Source: Arthrobacter ruber
Lineage (GTDB): Bacteria; Actinomycetota; Actinomycetes; Actinomycetales; Micrococcaceae
NCBI RefSeq assembly: GCF_002954225.1
Contig: NZ_PPTH01000017.1
Span: 439,311 to 503,310, forward strand
DNA: 64,000 nt
Direction: 5' to 3'
Below are positions 44,422 through 53,298 of the stretch, piece by piece. The notes beneath the pieces are model-generated. The model saw nothing but the letters and a program-made list of their open reading frames with translations, ran no database searches and was not told where the DNA came from. The position numbers were made by a program, and so were the translations under genes. Every line of letters starts with the position of its first letter. Positions within the stretch are counted from its first letter, which is position 1.

Positions 44422-45950
44422 GGGCGGGGTCCCTCACAGCCGACGCACAGCGGCTGGTGATTCCCGACGCCCGCATCCCCTCCGGTGACGCCCTGTCCGT
44501 CCTGCTCGGCGGGCGCCGCATCTGGACGGTCCGCGCCCCGGGGGCGGACGACGACGGCGCCCTCACCCTGCCCTGGCCGGCCTCGCTGGCCGAGCGGCTC
44601 ACGGGCCGGGCACGGCTCGCCGTCGAGCACGCGGGCCGAGAGGTGGCAGCAGCCACCGTGGCGTTCGACGACCACCCGACCGACTTCGGCCTGAACGAGC
44701 CGGGCACGGGGATCCCGCTGGTCGTCAACAAGTGGGGGCGCATCGCCCGGTCCTTCGAGGGCCGTGACGCCTCCCTCCTCGAGCAGGTACTCGACGAGGC
44801 CGAGCGCCTCATCGAGGTGCTGCACCGTACGCTCGGGATCGACCTGTTCGTCACGGGCGGCACGCTCCTCGGCCCGGTCCGGGACGGTCGGATCCTGGCC
44901 CACGACGACGACGCCGACCTCGCCTACTTCAGCGGGCACACCAACCCGTCCGACATCGCCCTCGAGAGCTTCCGCATCGAGCGGACGCTTGCGGAGCAGG
45001 GGTACGAGACGGTCCGGCACTCGAGCGGGCACCTGCAGCTGCTGTTCCCCGGCGGCACGGTGACGGACAGCTTCTACCTCGACATCTTCACCTACTTCGA
45101 GTGCGACGGCTGGTTCTACGGAACCTTCCACGCCCGCGAGCGCGCGGACACGGTCACCCTCCACCCGCTGAAGCCGCTGTCCGTGAACGGCAGGATGCTG
45201 CCGGGCCCCGCCGAACCCGCGCAGCTCCTCACCGCCATCTACGGGCCGTCCTGGGCGGTGCCGGATCCCACGTTCACGTTCGCCACGCCGCCCGCCGCGT
45301 TCCGCCGCTACTACTGGTGGCTCAACCACTTCGACGTGGACCGTGAGAACTGGGAGGACCACCATCGCGCCGAGATCGAGGCCGGGCCGGGCATCACGCC
45401 CTCGGACCTCGCCGTCTCCGCCGCGCAGCAGCTGCCGCCGTCGTCGACCGTCCTGGACCTCGGGTGCGGTCTCGGAGCCGACGCCCGGTACCTGGCCGAC
45501 CGCGGCCACCGCGTCCTGGCGGTCGACTACAGCCGGCCCGCGCTCGCGTGGGCGAAGGAGCACCTCGCGCACGACGACGGCGTCCGCTTCGAACGCGCGA
45601 ACCTGACCATGGCCCGCCACGCGCTGCACCTGCGGAAGCGGTGCGCCGAGCTCGACACCACCGTGCACGTCCACGCGAACCACCTCTTCAACGCGCTCAA
45701 CCCGCTGGGGTGGGACACCACGCTGATGCTCGTCAAGCACCTGCTGGCGGCGCCGGGGAGCACCGCGTTCCTCGAGGTGGGGGTGGCCGGCGCGGAAGGG
45801 TCGGCGAGCTGGATGGAGTACCAGCCCGTGGACTGGACGAGATTCCAGGAGCAGTTGCACCGGTACTCGCTGAGTGCCGAGGAGCAGGACGACGACGGAG
45901 CAGGCGAGGCGACAAGCCGCCGCGTGCTCGTGAGGAGGGAGAGGGCATGA
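44418..45950 (+). CDS. LicD/fukutin-like phosphotransferase fused to a SAM methyltransferase
   Basis: 510 residues from the GTG at 44418, which overlaps the previous stop. Residues about 115-315 carry the LicD core: LFVTGGTLLGPVRDGRILAH then DDDADLAYF, the metal-binding acidic cluster of nucleotidyltransferase-fold phosphotransferases. Residues about 335-510 are a class I methyltransferase (VLDLGCGLGADARYLA, VLAVDYSRPALAWAKEHL). LicD transfers phosphocholine; the related human FKTN and FKRP transfer ribitol-phosphate from CDP-ribitol. Next to a predicted CDP-ribitol synthase, ribitol-phosphate transfer with a linked methylation is the best guess. Confidence 0.8.
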   Translation: MRAGSLTADAQRLVIPDARIPSGDALSVLLGGRRIWTVRAPGADDDGALTLPWPASLAERLTGRARLAVEHAGREVAAATVAFDDHPTDFGLNEPGTGIPLVVNKWGRIARSFEGRDASLLEQVLDEAERLIEVLHRTLGIDLFVTGGTLLGPVRDGRILAHDDDADLAYFSGHTNPSDIALESFRIERTLAEQGYETVRHSSGHLQLLFPGGTVTDSFYLDIFTYFECDGWFYGTFHARERADTVTLHPLKPLSVNGRMLPGPAEPAQLLTAIYGPSWAVPDPTFTFATPPAAFRRYYWWLNHFDVDRENWEDHHRAEIEAGPGITPSDLAVSAAQQLPPSSTVLDLGCGLGADARYLADRGHRVLAVDYSRPALAWAKEHLAHDDGVRFERANLTMARHALHLRKRCAELDTTVHVHANHLFNALNPLGWDTTLMLVKHLLAAPGSTAFLEVGVAGAEGSASWMEYQPVDWTRFQEQLHRYSLSAEEQDDDGAGEATSRRVLVRRERA

Positions 45951-46228
45951 CCGACACGACCCAGGCCACACCCCGGGCGACGACCCAGGACATGAAGCTG
46001 CAGTTCACCGGACCGGAGGACCTCGCGGAGCAGGTCCTGGCGCTCCGGGGGGAGATGCAGGAATTGCTGGCACTCCGCGGCGAGGTGGAGCAGCTGCGCG
46101 CGGAGGTCGTCCGGCTCGACGCCGACCTCGACGAGTCGCGCCGGCTCAACCTGCGGGCCGCCGAACTGCTCGACGTCGTCTACGAGGAACTCGGCACGCG
46201 CCGCACCCCGTCGGAGGAGGCACCGTGA
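45947..46228 (+). CDS. Small coiled-coil protein (DUF6752-like)
   Basis: 93 residues from the ATG at 45947 (ATGA overlap with the previous gene, GAGGGAGAGGG upstream). Residues about 25-85 form one continuous heptad pattern: LAEQVLALRGEMQELLALRG, VEQLRAEVVRLDADLDESRR, then LNLRAAELLDVVYEEL. No enzyme motif or membrane segment. Translational coupling on both sides inside a glycan operon suggests a scaffold or length/assembly factor. The DUF6752 label is from memory. Confidence 0.8.
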   Translation: MTDTTQATPRATTQDMKLQFTGPEDLAEQVLALRGEMQELLALRGEVEQLRAEVVRLDADLDESRRLNLRAAELLDVVYEELGTRRTPSEEAP

Positions 46229-47562
46229 GCCCCCGGGAGGTCGGACCTCCGCTGGAGATCATCGGTGGTTTCGAGAGCACCTTCATGCCCGCGCACGACC
46301 GCGACATCGTCGAGACCACGGAGCACGACATCCGCTGGCGCGAGGACCTCGCCCTGCTCTCGAAGTCGGGCATCACCCGGCTGCGCTACCCCGTCCGCTG
46401 GCACCGCATCGAGGAGGTCGAGGGCGTCTTCGACTGGTCCTCCACGGACGAGGTGCTGGGCTACCTGCACGAGCACGGCTTCCGGCCCATCGTGGACCTC
46501 GTGCACCACACGAGCTACCCGGCATGGCTCGCCGAGGGCTTCGCCGACACGCGGTTCGGCCCGGCCTACCTGCGCTACGCGGAGGCCTTCGCCCGCCGCT
46601 ACCCGTGGGTGGAGGAGTACACCCTCTTCAACGAGCCCTTCTCCACCCTGTTCCTGTGCGGACACGAGGCCATCTGGCCGCCCTACCACTCGGGGTTGCA
46701 GGGATTCGTGGACCTCCTGGTCAACGTGCTCCCGGCGGTCGCGGAGGCGAGCACCCTGTACCGGGAGCTGCTGCCGGCCGCCCGGCACGTCTGGGTGGAC
46801 ACCTGCGAGTTCCACACCGGCTCCGACGAATCCGGGCAGCGGTACGCAGACATGGCCAACGACCGCCGTTTCCTCGCCCTCGACGCCTTCCTGGGCCGCG
46901 GGTACGACGTCGACAGCCAGCTCGGCCGCGATCTCGCCCCCGTGGGTGGCGAGCGCCTGCTCGGTCTCCCCACGGGGACCATCGACGTGCTCGGCCTGGA
47001 CTACTACGCGCACTGCCAGTGGAACTTCTCCGAGCAGGGCGGCACGGCGCCCACGCCCACCCCGCTGCCACTGGCCGACCAGATCCAGCAGTACTGGGAG
47101 CGGTACGCGGTGCCGTGCATGCTCACCGAGACCAATGTCCGCGGTCGCACCTCGGACCGCGCCACCTGGCTCAAGTACGTGCTCGAGCAATGCGAGGACG
47201 CCCAGACGCGCGGCGTGGCACTGGAGGGTGTCTGCTGGTTCCCCGTCATCGACTCCACCGACTGGAACTCCCTGCTCTTCCGCTGCGAGGGCCACGTGGA
47301 CCCCGTGGGTGCCTACTGGCTCGACGAGGACCTCGAGCGGCGGACGTCCGTGATGTCGACGTCGTACGCGCTCGCGGCCGGGGGAGCCCGCGCCGCGGAC
47401 CTCCCCGCCTACGTGCTCGGTGAACCCGTGGCCACCTGGCTGCAGGGCTACCGGCAGCAGATGGCCCACTGGGACTGGCAGCAGCCTCCCGGGACCGATC
47501 TCGGTTCCCGCCTCCCCCGTACAACCACTCGAATGGAATTGAGGATCGTCGATGCACAGTGA
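46225..47562 (+). CDS. Glycoside hydrolase family 1-like protein
   Basis: 445 residues, TIM-barrel pattern. RLRYPVRWHRIEEVEGVFDW and LVHHTSYPAWL match GH1/clan A strands; TLFNEPFST (acid/base Glu, about 135) and CMLTETNVRG (nucleophile region, about 300) mark the catalytic positions, though canonical GH1 has ITENG rather than LTETN. No signal peptide, so it acts in the cytosol. Within this operon it may trim or transfer sugars during glycan assembly rather than feed on glucosides. GTG start overlaps the previous stop (GTGA). Confidence 0.8.
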   Translation: MSPREVGPPLEIIGGFESTFMPAHDRDIVETTEHDIRWREDLALLSKSGITRLRYPVRWHRIEEVEGVFDWSSTDEVLGYLHEHGFRPIVDLVHHTSYPAWLAEGFADTRFGPAYLRYAEAFARRYPWVEEYTLFNEPFSTLFLCGHEAIWPPYHSGLQGFVDLLVNVLPAVAEASTLYRELLPAARHVWVDTCEFHTGSDESGQRYADMANDRRFLALDAFLGRGYDVDSQLGRDLAPVGGERLLGLPTGTIDVLGLDYYAHCQWNFSEQGGTAPTPTPLPLADQIQQYWERYAVPCMLTETNVRGRTSDRATWLKYVLEQCEDAQTRGVALEGVCWFPVIDSTDWNSLLFRCEGHVDPVGAYWLDEDLERRTSVMSTSYALAAGGARAADLPAYVLGEPVATWLQGYRQQMAHWDWQQPPGTDLGSRLPRTTTRMELRIVDAQ

Positions 47563-48688
47563 ACTCATTGTCTTGTCCCACCTGCGGTGGGAATGGGTCT
47601 GGCAGCGGCCTCAGCAGCTCGTGTCGCGCCTGAACCGTGCCCCGGGGCGCACGACCTACTTCGTCGAGGAACCCCTCACGCCGCCCGACGTCGAGCTGAC
47701 GGAGAACCGGCTGGGCACCACGGACATCGACGGCCTGACGCGCGTCTACCTGGAGATCCCGGAGCAGGGCCGGCACGTGGGCTTCTTCGACGAGGTCATG
47801 CCCGACTACGTCGCGCAGCTGCCCCAGCTCCTCGGCCCGCCCACGGGCGAGCGCGTCGTGTGGATCTACACGCCCCTGGTGCTGGAAGCCGCCCTCGCCC
47901 TGGAGCCGACCACGCTCGTGTTCGACGTCATGGACGACCTCGCGGCCTTCCGGAACGCGGCTCCCGAGCTGCTCGTGCGGCAACGCCAGGCGCTGAAGCG
48001 GGCCGACGTCGTGTTCGCGGGCGGGCGCTCGCTGCACCGGTCGGTGGTCAAGCAGGGCAGGGAGGACGCGCACCTGGTACCGAGTGGCGTCTCCGTGGCG
48101 CACTACGCGGCCGCCGCGCGGGCGGCGGACCCGGACCGCAGCAAGCCGGTGGCCGGCTACGTCGGCGTGCTCGACGAACGGCTCGACCTCGACCTCGTCG
48201 CGGGCCTCGCCGAGCGCCTGCCCGAGTGGGAGATCCGGATGATCGGTCCCATCTGCAAGATCGAGGAATCGGACCTGCCGCAGGCGCCGAACATCACCTA
48301 CTACGGACAGCAGGACTACAAGGACCTGCCGGGGCACATGGCCGACTTCGACGTCGCCCTGATGCCGTTCGCCCTCAACGAGGCCACGAAGTCCATCAGC
48401 CCCACCAAGACGCTGGAGTACCTGGCGTCCCGGCTGCCGGTGGTCTCCACCCGGGTGCCCGACGTCGTCGCGGACTTCCCGGGCGTCGTCGAGCTGCAGG
48501 ACGACGCCGAGGGCTTCGCCGCGGCCTGCGAGGCCCTGCGGGGTCGGGCCGGTGAACCGCCGTCCGCCGAGCTGCGCAAGCTGCTGAGGCGCCACGACTG
48601 GGACAGGATCGCGGAGCTGATGGACAAACTGGTGTTCGACCAGGAGCGGTCGGCGCCGGAGCGCGCCACGGCCGAGGCCACCGCCTAG
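47552..48688 (+). CDS. Glycosyltransferase, TuaH-like (GT-B fold)
   Basis: 378 residues. The opening LSHLRWEWVWQRPQQLVSRL resembles Bacillus TuaH (teichuronic acid glycosyltransferase) and related proteins. The C-terminal half has PVAGYVGVLDERLDLDLV, a donor-site block with ISPTKTLEYLASRLPVVST, and PFALNEATKS. Cytosolic or peripheral. It overlaps the GH1-like gene by 11 bp. Donor and acceptor sugars are unknown, but the context fits wall glycopolymer synthesis. Confidence 0.85.
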   Translation: MHSELIVLSHLRWEWVWQRPQQLVSRLNRAPGRTTYFVEEPLTPPDVELTENRLGTTDIDGLTRVYLEIPEQGRHVGFFDEVMPDYVAQLPQLLGPPTGERVVWIYTPLVLEAALALEPTTLVFDVMDDLAAFRNAAPELLVRQRQALKRADVVFAGGRSLHRSVVKQGREDAHLVPSGVSVAHYAAAARAADPDRSKPVAGYVGVLDERLDLDLVAGLAERLPEWEIRMIGPICKIEESDLPQAPNITYYGQQDYKDLPGHMADFDVALMPFALNEATKSISPTKTLEYLASRLPVVSTRVPDVVADFPGVVELQDDAEGFAAACEALRGRAGEPPSAELRKLLRRHDWDRIAELMDKLVFDQERSAPERATAEATA

Positions 48689-48693
48689 CGCCC

Positions 48694-49605
48694 ATGCCGA
48701 CTCCCAGTAGACCCGAGGGTGCAGCCCTCTCGGGGGAGCACCCTCCCGCCGACCATCTCCTCCTCCACTTCAGCGACACCCACTTCGTGGCCGACGGCCC
48801 GCTGTACGGCGGGGTCGACGCCCGCGAACGGCTCGCCCAGCTGCTGGAGGAGGTGGGGCGCTCAGGCGTCCGTCCCGATGCGCTCGTCTTCACGGGCGAC
48901 CTCACGGACAAGGGCGCCCCCGACGCCTATGCGTCCCTCCGGGAGGTCGTGGAGCCCGTCGCCGAGGAGTTGGGCACTCCGGTGATCTGGCTCATGGGCA
49001 ACCACGACAAGCGGCCCGCCCTGCGCGCGGCGCTACTCGGCGAGCCGCCGGAGGACACGCCGCTGTACCGCAGCTACCGATTGGGCGGGCTGCGCGTCAT
49101 CGCGCTCGACACCTCGGTGCCCGGCTACCACCACGGGGAGCTCGACGACGCGCAGCTGGCCTGGCTCGGGGCGGAGCTGGCCCGGCCCGCGCCCGAGGGC
49201 AGCATCCTCGCCCTCCACCATCCGCCCATCCCGACGGTGCAGGACCTCGCCGTGCTCACCGAGCTGCGCCGGCAGGACCGGCTCGCGGAGGTCGTGGCGG
49301 GGTCGGACGTCCGCCTGATCATCGCCGGCCACGCGCACTTCCCGTCGTCCGCGATGTTCGCGGGGATCCCGGTGTCGGTAGCGTCGTCCACCTGCTACAC
49401 GCAGGACCTCACCGTGGCCGTGGGCGGCGTGAGGGGCAGGGACGGTGCGCAGGGCTTCAACCTCGTGCACGTCTATCCGCACACGATCGTCTCGTCGGTG
49501 GTCACGATCGGGTCCTACCCGACCGTGGGGGAGTACATTCCCCCGGAGGAGGTACGACGGCGCCTGGCGGCGGTGCACGGGGCGGTGGGCCCGGTGCGGC
49601 GCTGA
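48694..49605 (+). CDS. CpdA-like metallophosphoesterase
   Basis: 303-residue calcineurin-fold phosphoesterase with all metal motifs: HFSDTHF, VFTGDLTDKG, LMGNHDKR, LALHHPP and IAGHAHFPS. Closest general family is cyclic-nucleotide phosphodiesterase CpdA, but many relatives hydrolyse phospholipid-type or teichoic phosphodiesters. It starts 5 bp after the glycosyltransferase stop and is the last gene of the envelope operon, so a phosphodiester of the glycan pathway is a plausible substrate. Confidence 0.88.
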   Translation: MPTPSRPEGAALSGEHPPADHLLLHFSDTHFVADGPLYGGVDARERLAQLLEEVGRSGVRPDALVFTGDLTDKGAPDAYASLREVVEPVAEELGTPVIWLMGNHDKRPALRAALLGEPPEDTPLYRSYRLGGLRVIALDTSVPGYHHGELDDAQLAWLGAELARPAPEGSILALHHPPIPTVQDLAVLTELRRQDRLAEVVAGSDVRLIIAGHAHFPSSAMFAGIPVSVASSTCYTQDLTVAVGGVRGRDGAQGFNLVHVYPHTIVSSVVTIGSYPTVGEYIPPEEVRRRLAAVHGAVGPVRR

Positions 49606-49713
49606 GTCTCCGGTGAGGGGGCCTCAGCCATCCGCGTTCTCCCGCGACGTGATGCCGAAGCCCGGGGACTGCAGGTCGGTGAAGTTCCCGACGCTGGCGC
49701 GCACGACGCACTC

Positions 49714-51525
49714 GCCTTCAACCGGTGCAGGCAGCTCACCTCCCGCACCCGCGGCGGGCAGGGTTTGTTGTGGGCGTACGACGCCGACGGCAACCGGACT
49801 TCCTTCACCGATACCCGGGGTACGACCACCACCTACACCCGCGACAGTGCCGGACGGCTCACCACCGTCACCAACCCGCTGCTCGGGCACGCGGTGTTCA
49901 CACACAACCCCTCCGGACGCCTCACCTCGGCGACTGCGGGATATTTGGTGCAGGAATGGGCCTACCGTCATGGGGCTCTTGCTGAGCACAGCCGCACCGT
50001 CTCCTCCACCCACGCGGGGTGGGCCGACCACATGGACGGCCCAGAAAGTGCCTCGAGCACTACAGACGGCACGGACGTGACGCTGATCGGTCGGGACGAC
50101 GACAGCCGCATCACCGCGCTGACCCGCGCCGGGGCGGTCACACGGTACGGGTACGACGGAGCCGGGCAGCTGATCACCGCCACCACCTCCGCGATCGGTG
50201 GCTCGGAAGCACCGGCACCGGCACCGCAGGCGGAGTCGACGTCGGAGTGGGAGTACGACGCCGGTGGACGACTGGTCCGCGAGGCCACCCCGGCAGGGTC
50301 GCGGGTATTCGACTACGACGCCGCAGGACAACTCCTGGCCATCATCGGCCCCGACGGGTCACGGACGGAATTCATCCACGACGGACTCGGCCGGCGCACC
50401 CGGCTCATCCACCCAGGGGGGTCCTGGACCGAGTACGCATGGGGCCCCACCGGTCACCTGAAGAGCACGTGTGACCGCACCCCCGACGGCGAGGTCACGT
50501 CCCGACACGAGCTGTGGGTCGACGCCCTCGGCGAACTCGCCGGCATCGACGGCGCCCGGCTGTGGTGGGACACCGCGAACCACATACCCACCCTCACGGG
50601 TATCACCCCAACGACCTCCGGCGGCACTGGCCCTACTCCCACCAGCGGCCTCGCAGGTGTCGCTGGTGAGCAGGTGTTGTCCCTGCCCGGCGGTGTGACA
50701 GGAATCGGGGAGGCATGGACGGCGTCGGGCTGGCGGGCCGCCCGCCCCACCGATGAGGCCGACCCTTGGGCGGTCCTGGGCGCCCCGGCGATCCCCGACC
50801 CCTCACCCGGACGCACCTCGGCCGGGATGGTCGGTGGACTGCCGGTGGGTGTCAGCCTGACCCGTCACGGCGGGGTGGACACTGCGGGCCTGGAGTGGCT
50901 CGGAGGTGGGGCGCTGACTGCCGGGCGGGCCGCCGCTGCTATGGCGTCATTGGCTTCGAGGCTCGGCAGCTACGTCGCCGTGAATGCGGGTGTCAACGGG
51001 GCAGCGGGCGCTGTTGGTGGCGCTGCGACTCATCTGATCAAGAACGGGGGCAGAGTCGACAACTGGCGGTCCTTCGCTGGATCCGTAGCCGGTGGTACTT
51101 TGAGCGGCGCTGTGGGCGGGCTGGCGGGACCTGCTGGCGGGACCCTGGCCCGTGCAGGCGGTCATGGCGCATATACGCTCACTGCCGCAGGCGCCAGGCC
51201 TACACTTCAGGCTGCGGCAGCAACCACTGCGCTTGGAAGTGGTGGTGCGATCGCGGGTACCGTGACCGACAAGTTCATCTCCGGGGAAGCAGTCACGTGG
51301 GCCGACGTAGGGTGGTCGGGGATTACCGGTGGTGCGCTCACCCACCTACCTGGCGGACCCAGCTCATCAAGTACACTCCAGCAAGCGGCACGAACGAACG
51401 TCAGTACGTTGTCGGGGCTTGCGAGCGGCGGCCCGAACTCGATTGCGTTGGTACGTTCCTCCCTCTATGGAACGACGACGGGATCGGGACTGGATGTTGC
51501 CAAGTTTTTCGTTGCTGGAAACTGA
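49714..51525 (+). pseudogene. RHS-repeat protein remnant, 5'-truncated with an internal core deletion
   Basis: The frame is open from 49606, but RHS-like sequence begins only near 49714 (NRCRQLTSRTRGGQGLLWAY), and the first usable start is a TTG at 49765 with no proper ribosome-binding site. YD-type repeats follow (YDADGNRTSFTDTRGTTTTY, EYDAGGRLVREATPAGSRVF). At VDTAGLEWLG, where RHS cores normally continue to ARxYDPxTR and a DPLG end, the sequence jumps to an Ala/Gly-rich C-terminal segment ending FVAGN. Core closure and any recognisable toxin domain are missing. Composition drops in GC towards the end. Interpreted as the scar of a polymorphic-toxin gene. Confidence 0.75.
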
Positions 51526-51540
51526 GACGCGGAGAAATTG

Positions 51541-52338
51541 ATGGACGACCGTAAATCTGCTCGATTGCGTGGTTCAGGTGAATCACGCGAAGTCTGGTTT
51601 CGCCTGCTGATTCCCGCGATACTTCTGGTCCTGTTGTTGTTTCTGCTGGTCGGCTATGTGCCGCGCGAGGCGCTCGTGCCGGCGATCGTAGTAGTGGGAG
51701 CGGGGCTACTGATCAGTGGCGCTGTAGGTGTTCGTACGGGCATCCGCGGGCCGGCCTGGCTCATCTACGCTGTGATTCTTGCTGAACTGGCTCTGTTGCT
51801 CCTCGCGCCTGCCCCCTGGCGGGGGTTTGCCCTCCTGTCCGTTCCGGTGTCTGCCATCGGATACGTCATCGGGAAGGAACTCGCCTTCTTCGGATACAAC
51901 CGTCGTCACCAGGCTTCACCGTCTACGTGGGTCGTGGCCGGAGAAGCGATCGACAGTGTCGCGGAAGCCAAACAACGGGCGCTGTCCCGACTGGGGCGCT
52001 GGGAGAGTCTCGAGGATGGTCGGTTCGTCGTCGTTCTCGGTCACCGTCGCTTCGAGGCCTGGGGCGCTGCAGCGGAAGGATTTGTTGTACACATCGCTTC
52101 GGACGGTCGAGACCTTGAGACGTTGTCAGTACTCACTCATGTTCCTCACCAGAACGACGAAGTATCGATCCGCCTGGACACACATGGTCTGACGGGCAGG
52201 GTGCCGCAGGGAGTGAAAGTTCCCACCGACGTGGCGGAGCAGGCCCTCAACGGGTTTTTCGAGACCCAGGGAGCCAAGGACCTCACCGGCTGGGCTTGGG
52301 AGCGCGGCGCTCAAGCCCAGGACCTTCGTTTCTCCTAG
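51541..52338 (+). CDS. Four-helix membrane protein with a C-terminal soluble domain, possible immunity protein
   Basis: 265 residues. Four transmembrane helices at about 20-39, 44-62, 72-90 and 93-111, then a soluble domain (129-256) with W130, SVAEAKQRAL, RFVVVLGHRRFEAWG and VAEQALNGFF. GGAG lies 6 bases before the ATG, 15 bp after the RHS remnant stop. Base composition is less GC-rich than the neighbouring core genes. A damaged second copy of the soluble domain follows. Position behind an RHS toxin remnant suggests immunity, but no known immunity family is recognised. Confidence 0.7.
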   Translation: MDDRKSARLRGSGESREVWFRLLIPAILLVLLLFLLVGYVPREALVPAIVVVGAGLLISGAVGVRTGIRGPAWLIYAVILAELALLLLAPAPWRGFALLSVPVSAIGYVIGKELAFFGYNRRHQASPSTWVVAGEAIDSVAEAKQRALSRLGRWESLEDGRFVVVLGHRRFEAWGAAAEGFVVHIASDGRDLETLSVLTHVPHQNDEVSIRLDTHGLTGRVPQGVKVPTDVAEQALNGFFETQGAKDLTGWAWERGAQAQDLRFS

Positions 52339-52398
52339 GCGACGGCCCGTATACGCCGGCACCGATTGCGATCCCGTTCGCACCGGTGGTCCCGTCGA

Positions 52399-52852
52399 TG
52401 CCTGAAGTCGGAAGCCAGTGCCCCCGGCCCTCTAGTGATGCGCTTGCTGCCTGGACAGTGGACGGTCGAGGCATGAGCACCGTCGCGGAGGCGCGGAAAG
52501 CGGCTGGTGCTGCCCTGAACGGCACGAAGGGTGGGCGTCTGTCCGTCGAGCGGCGGGACGCGCGGTTCGAGGTGGCCGGTGCGGTACACCCGGGCTTCAT
52601 CTGCCATCGCACCACCGACGCCGCCGATGAAGGATCTTGGGCGGTCCTGGTGCGTACCGGGCCGGTGGCGAATACTCGGTGGAGATACCGATGGGCGGTC
52701 CGAAGGGTTTCATGCCCCTGCGACTGGTTCACGACGTCGTGGCCGTCGAAGAGGCACTGGCCGAATTCTTCGCGGATCCGGGATCGTCCTCGTTCGGACA
52801 GGACTGGGAGACAGGCAATCAGGCTGAAGGTACCCGCCTGACAACCCGCTAG
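52399..52852 (+). pseudogene. Frameshifted second copy of the soluble domain of the 51541 gene
   Basis: One frame reads AAWTVDGRG, STVAEARKAAGAAL, RLSVERRDARFEVAGAVHPG and VLVRTGP; the frame one base back then reads GGEYSVEIPMGG, VVAVEEALAEFF and GQDWET. Laid on the 51541 protein these match TWVVAGE, SVAEAKQRAL, GHRRFEAWGAAAEG, NDEVSIRL, VAEQALNGFF and GWAWE in order. The loss of about one base near 52670-52690 explains the break. The transmembrane half is not duplicated. The start is uncertain. Confidence 0.65.
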
Positions 52853-52901
52853 TTGTTCTGGGCCGGGAGCTCAGGCTTCCCGGGGAGCTGTGTTCACGCT
52901 T

Positions 52902-53224
52902 TCCTCCTGTGCTGCTGCCGCCGAACAGCCACCGCAGTCGCAGGCGTCCACGGCACCGAGCCCGCGGAGGGAGGTACCCAGTTCTCGATGGTGAACAAGG
53001 ACTGGAAGGACGTGGACGATCTCGACAACGAGTACGTCAGCACCTTCAACAACGTCTCCACCATGACGGAGAACGAGACGACGGTGCCTCCCGCGGGAAA
53101 GGGATTCACTGTCACCGAACAGGTGATCATGCAGATTCGGGTGGAGCACGCGAACACTTCCAGCATGATCACCGCGAGATTCAATTCCGCCGATCACAAC
53201 CGCTTCCTCATCGAGCTCACGTAG
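52902..53224 (+). pseudogene. Fragment of a lipoprotein-like protein, probably frameshifted
   Basis: One frame contains a lipobox-like FTLSSC followed by AAAAEQPPQSQASTAPSPR and stops at 52992-52994. The frame one base back continues MVNKDWKDVDDLDNEYVSTF and ends RFLIELT at 53224. Together they look like a small secreted lipoprotein that lost most of its signal peptide and one base. If instead translation starts at the ATG 52988, it is an unknown 78-residue protein. Neither reading has a good ribosome-binding site. Confidence 0.4.
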
Positions 53225-53298
53225 CTCCGGAGCCTTCATGATCGCACTCGGCGATCCGGGCCGAGCGTAGGGTGGAAGCCGGACGAAAGGAGCACTCC

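Noticed and set aside
49624-50331. Minus-strand frame opposite the RHS remnant ending in TDLQSPGFGITSRENADG
   Set aside because: Considered as a possible DUF397-like end, but no DUF397 core is present and it mirrors the RHS frame.
49765-51525. RHS frame as an intact toxin gene
   Set aside because: Only a TTG start without a proper ribosome-binding site, no recognisable toxin domain, and the core closure is missing.
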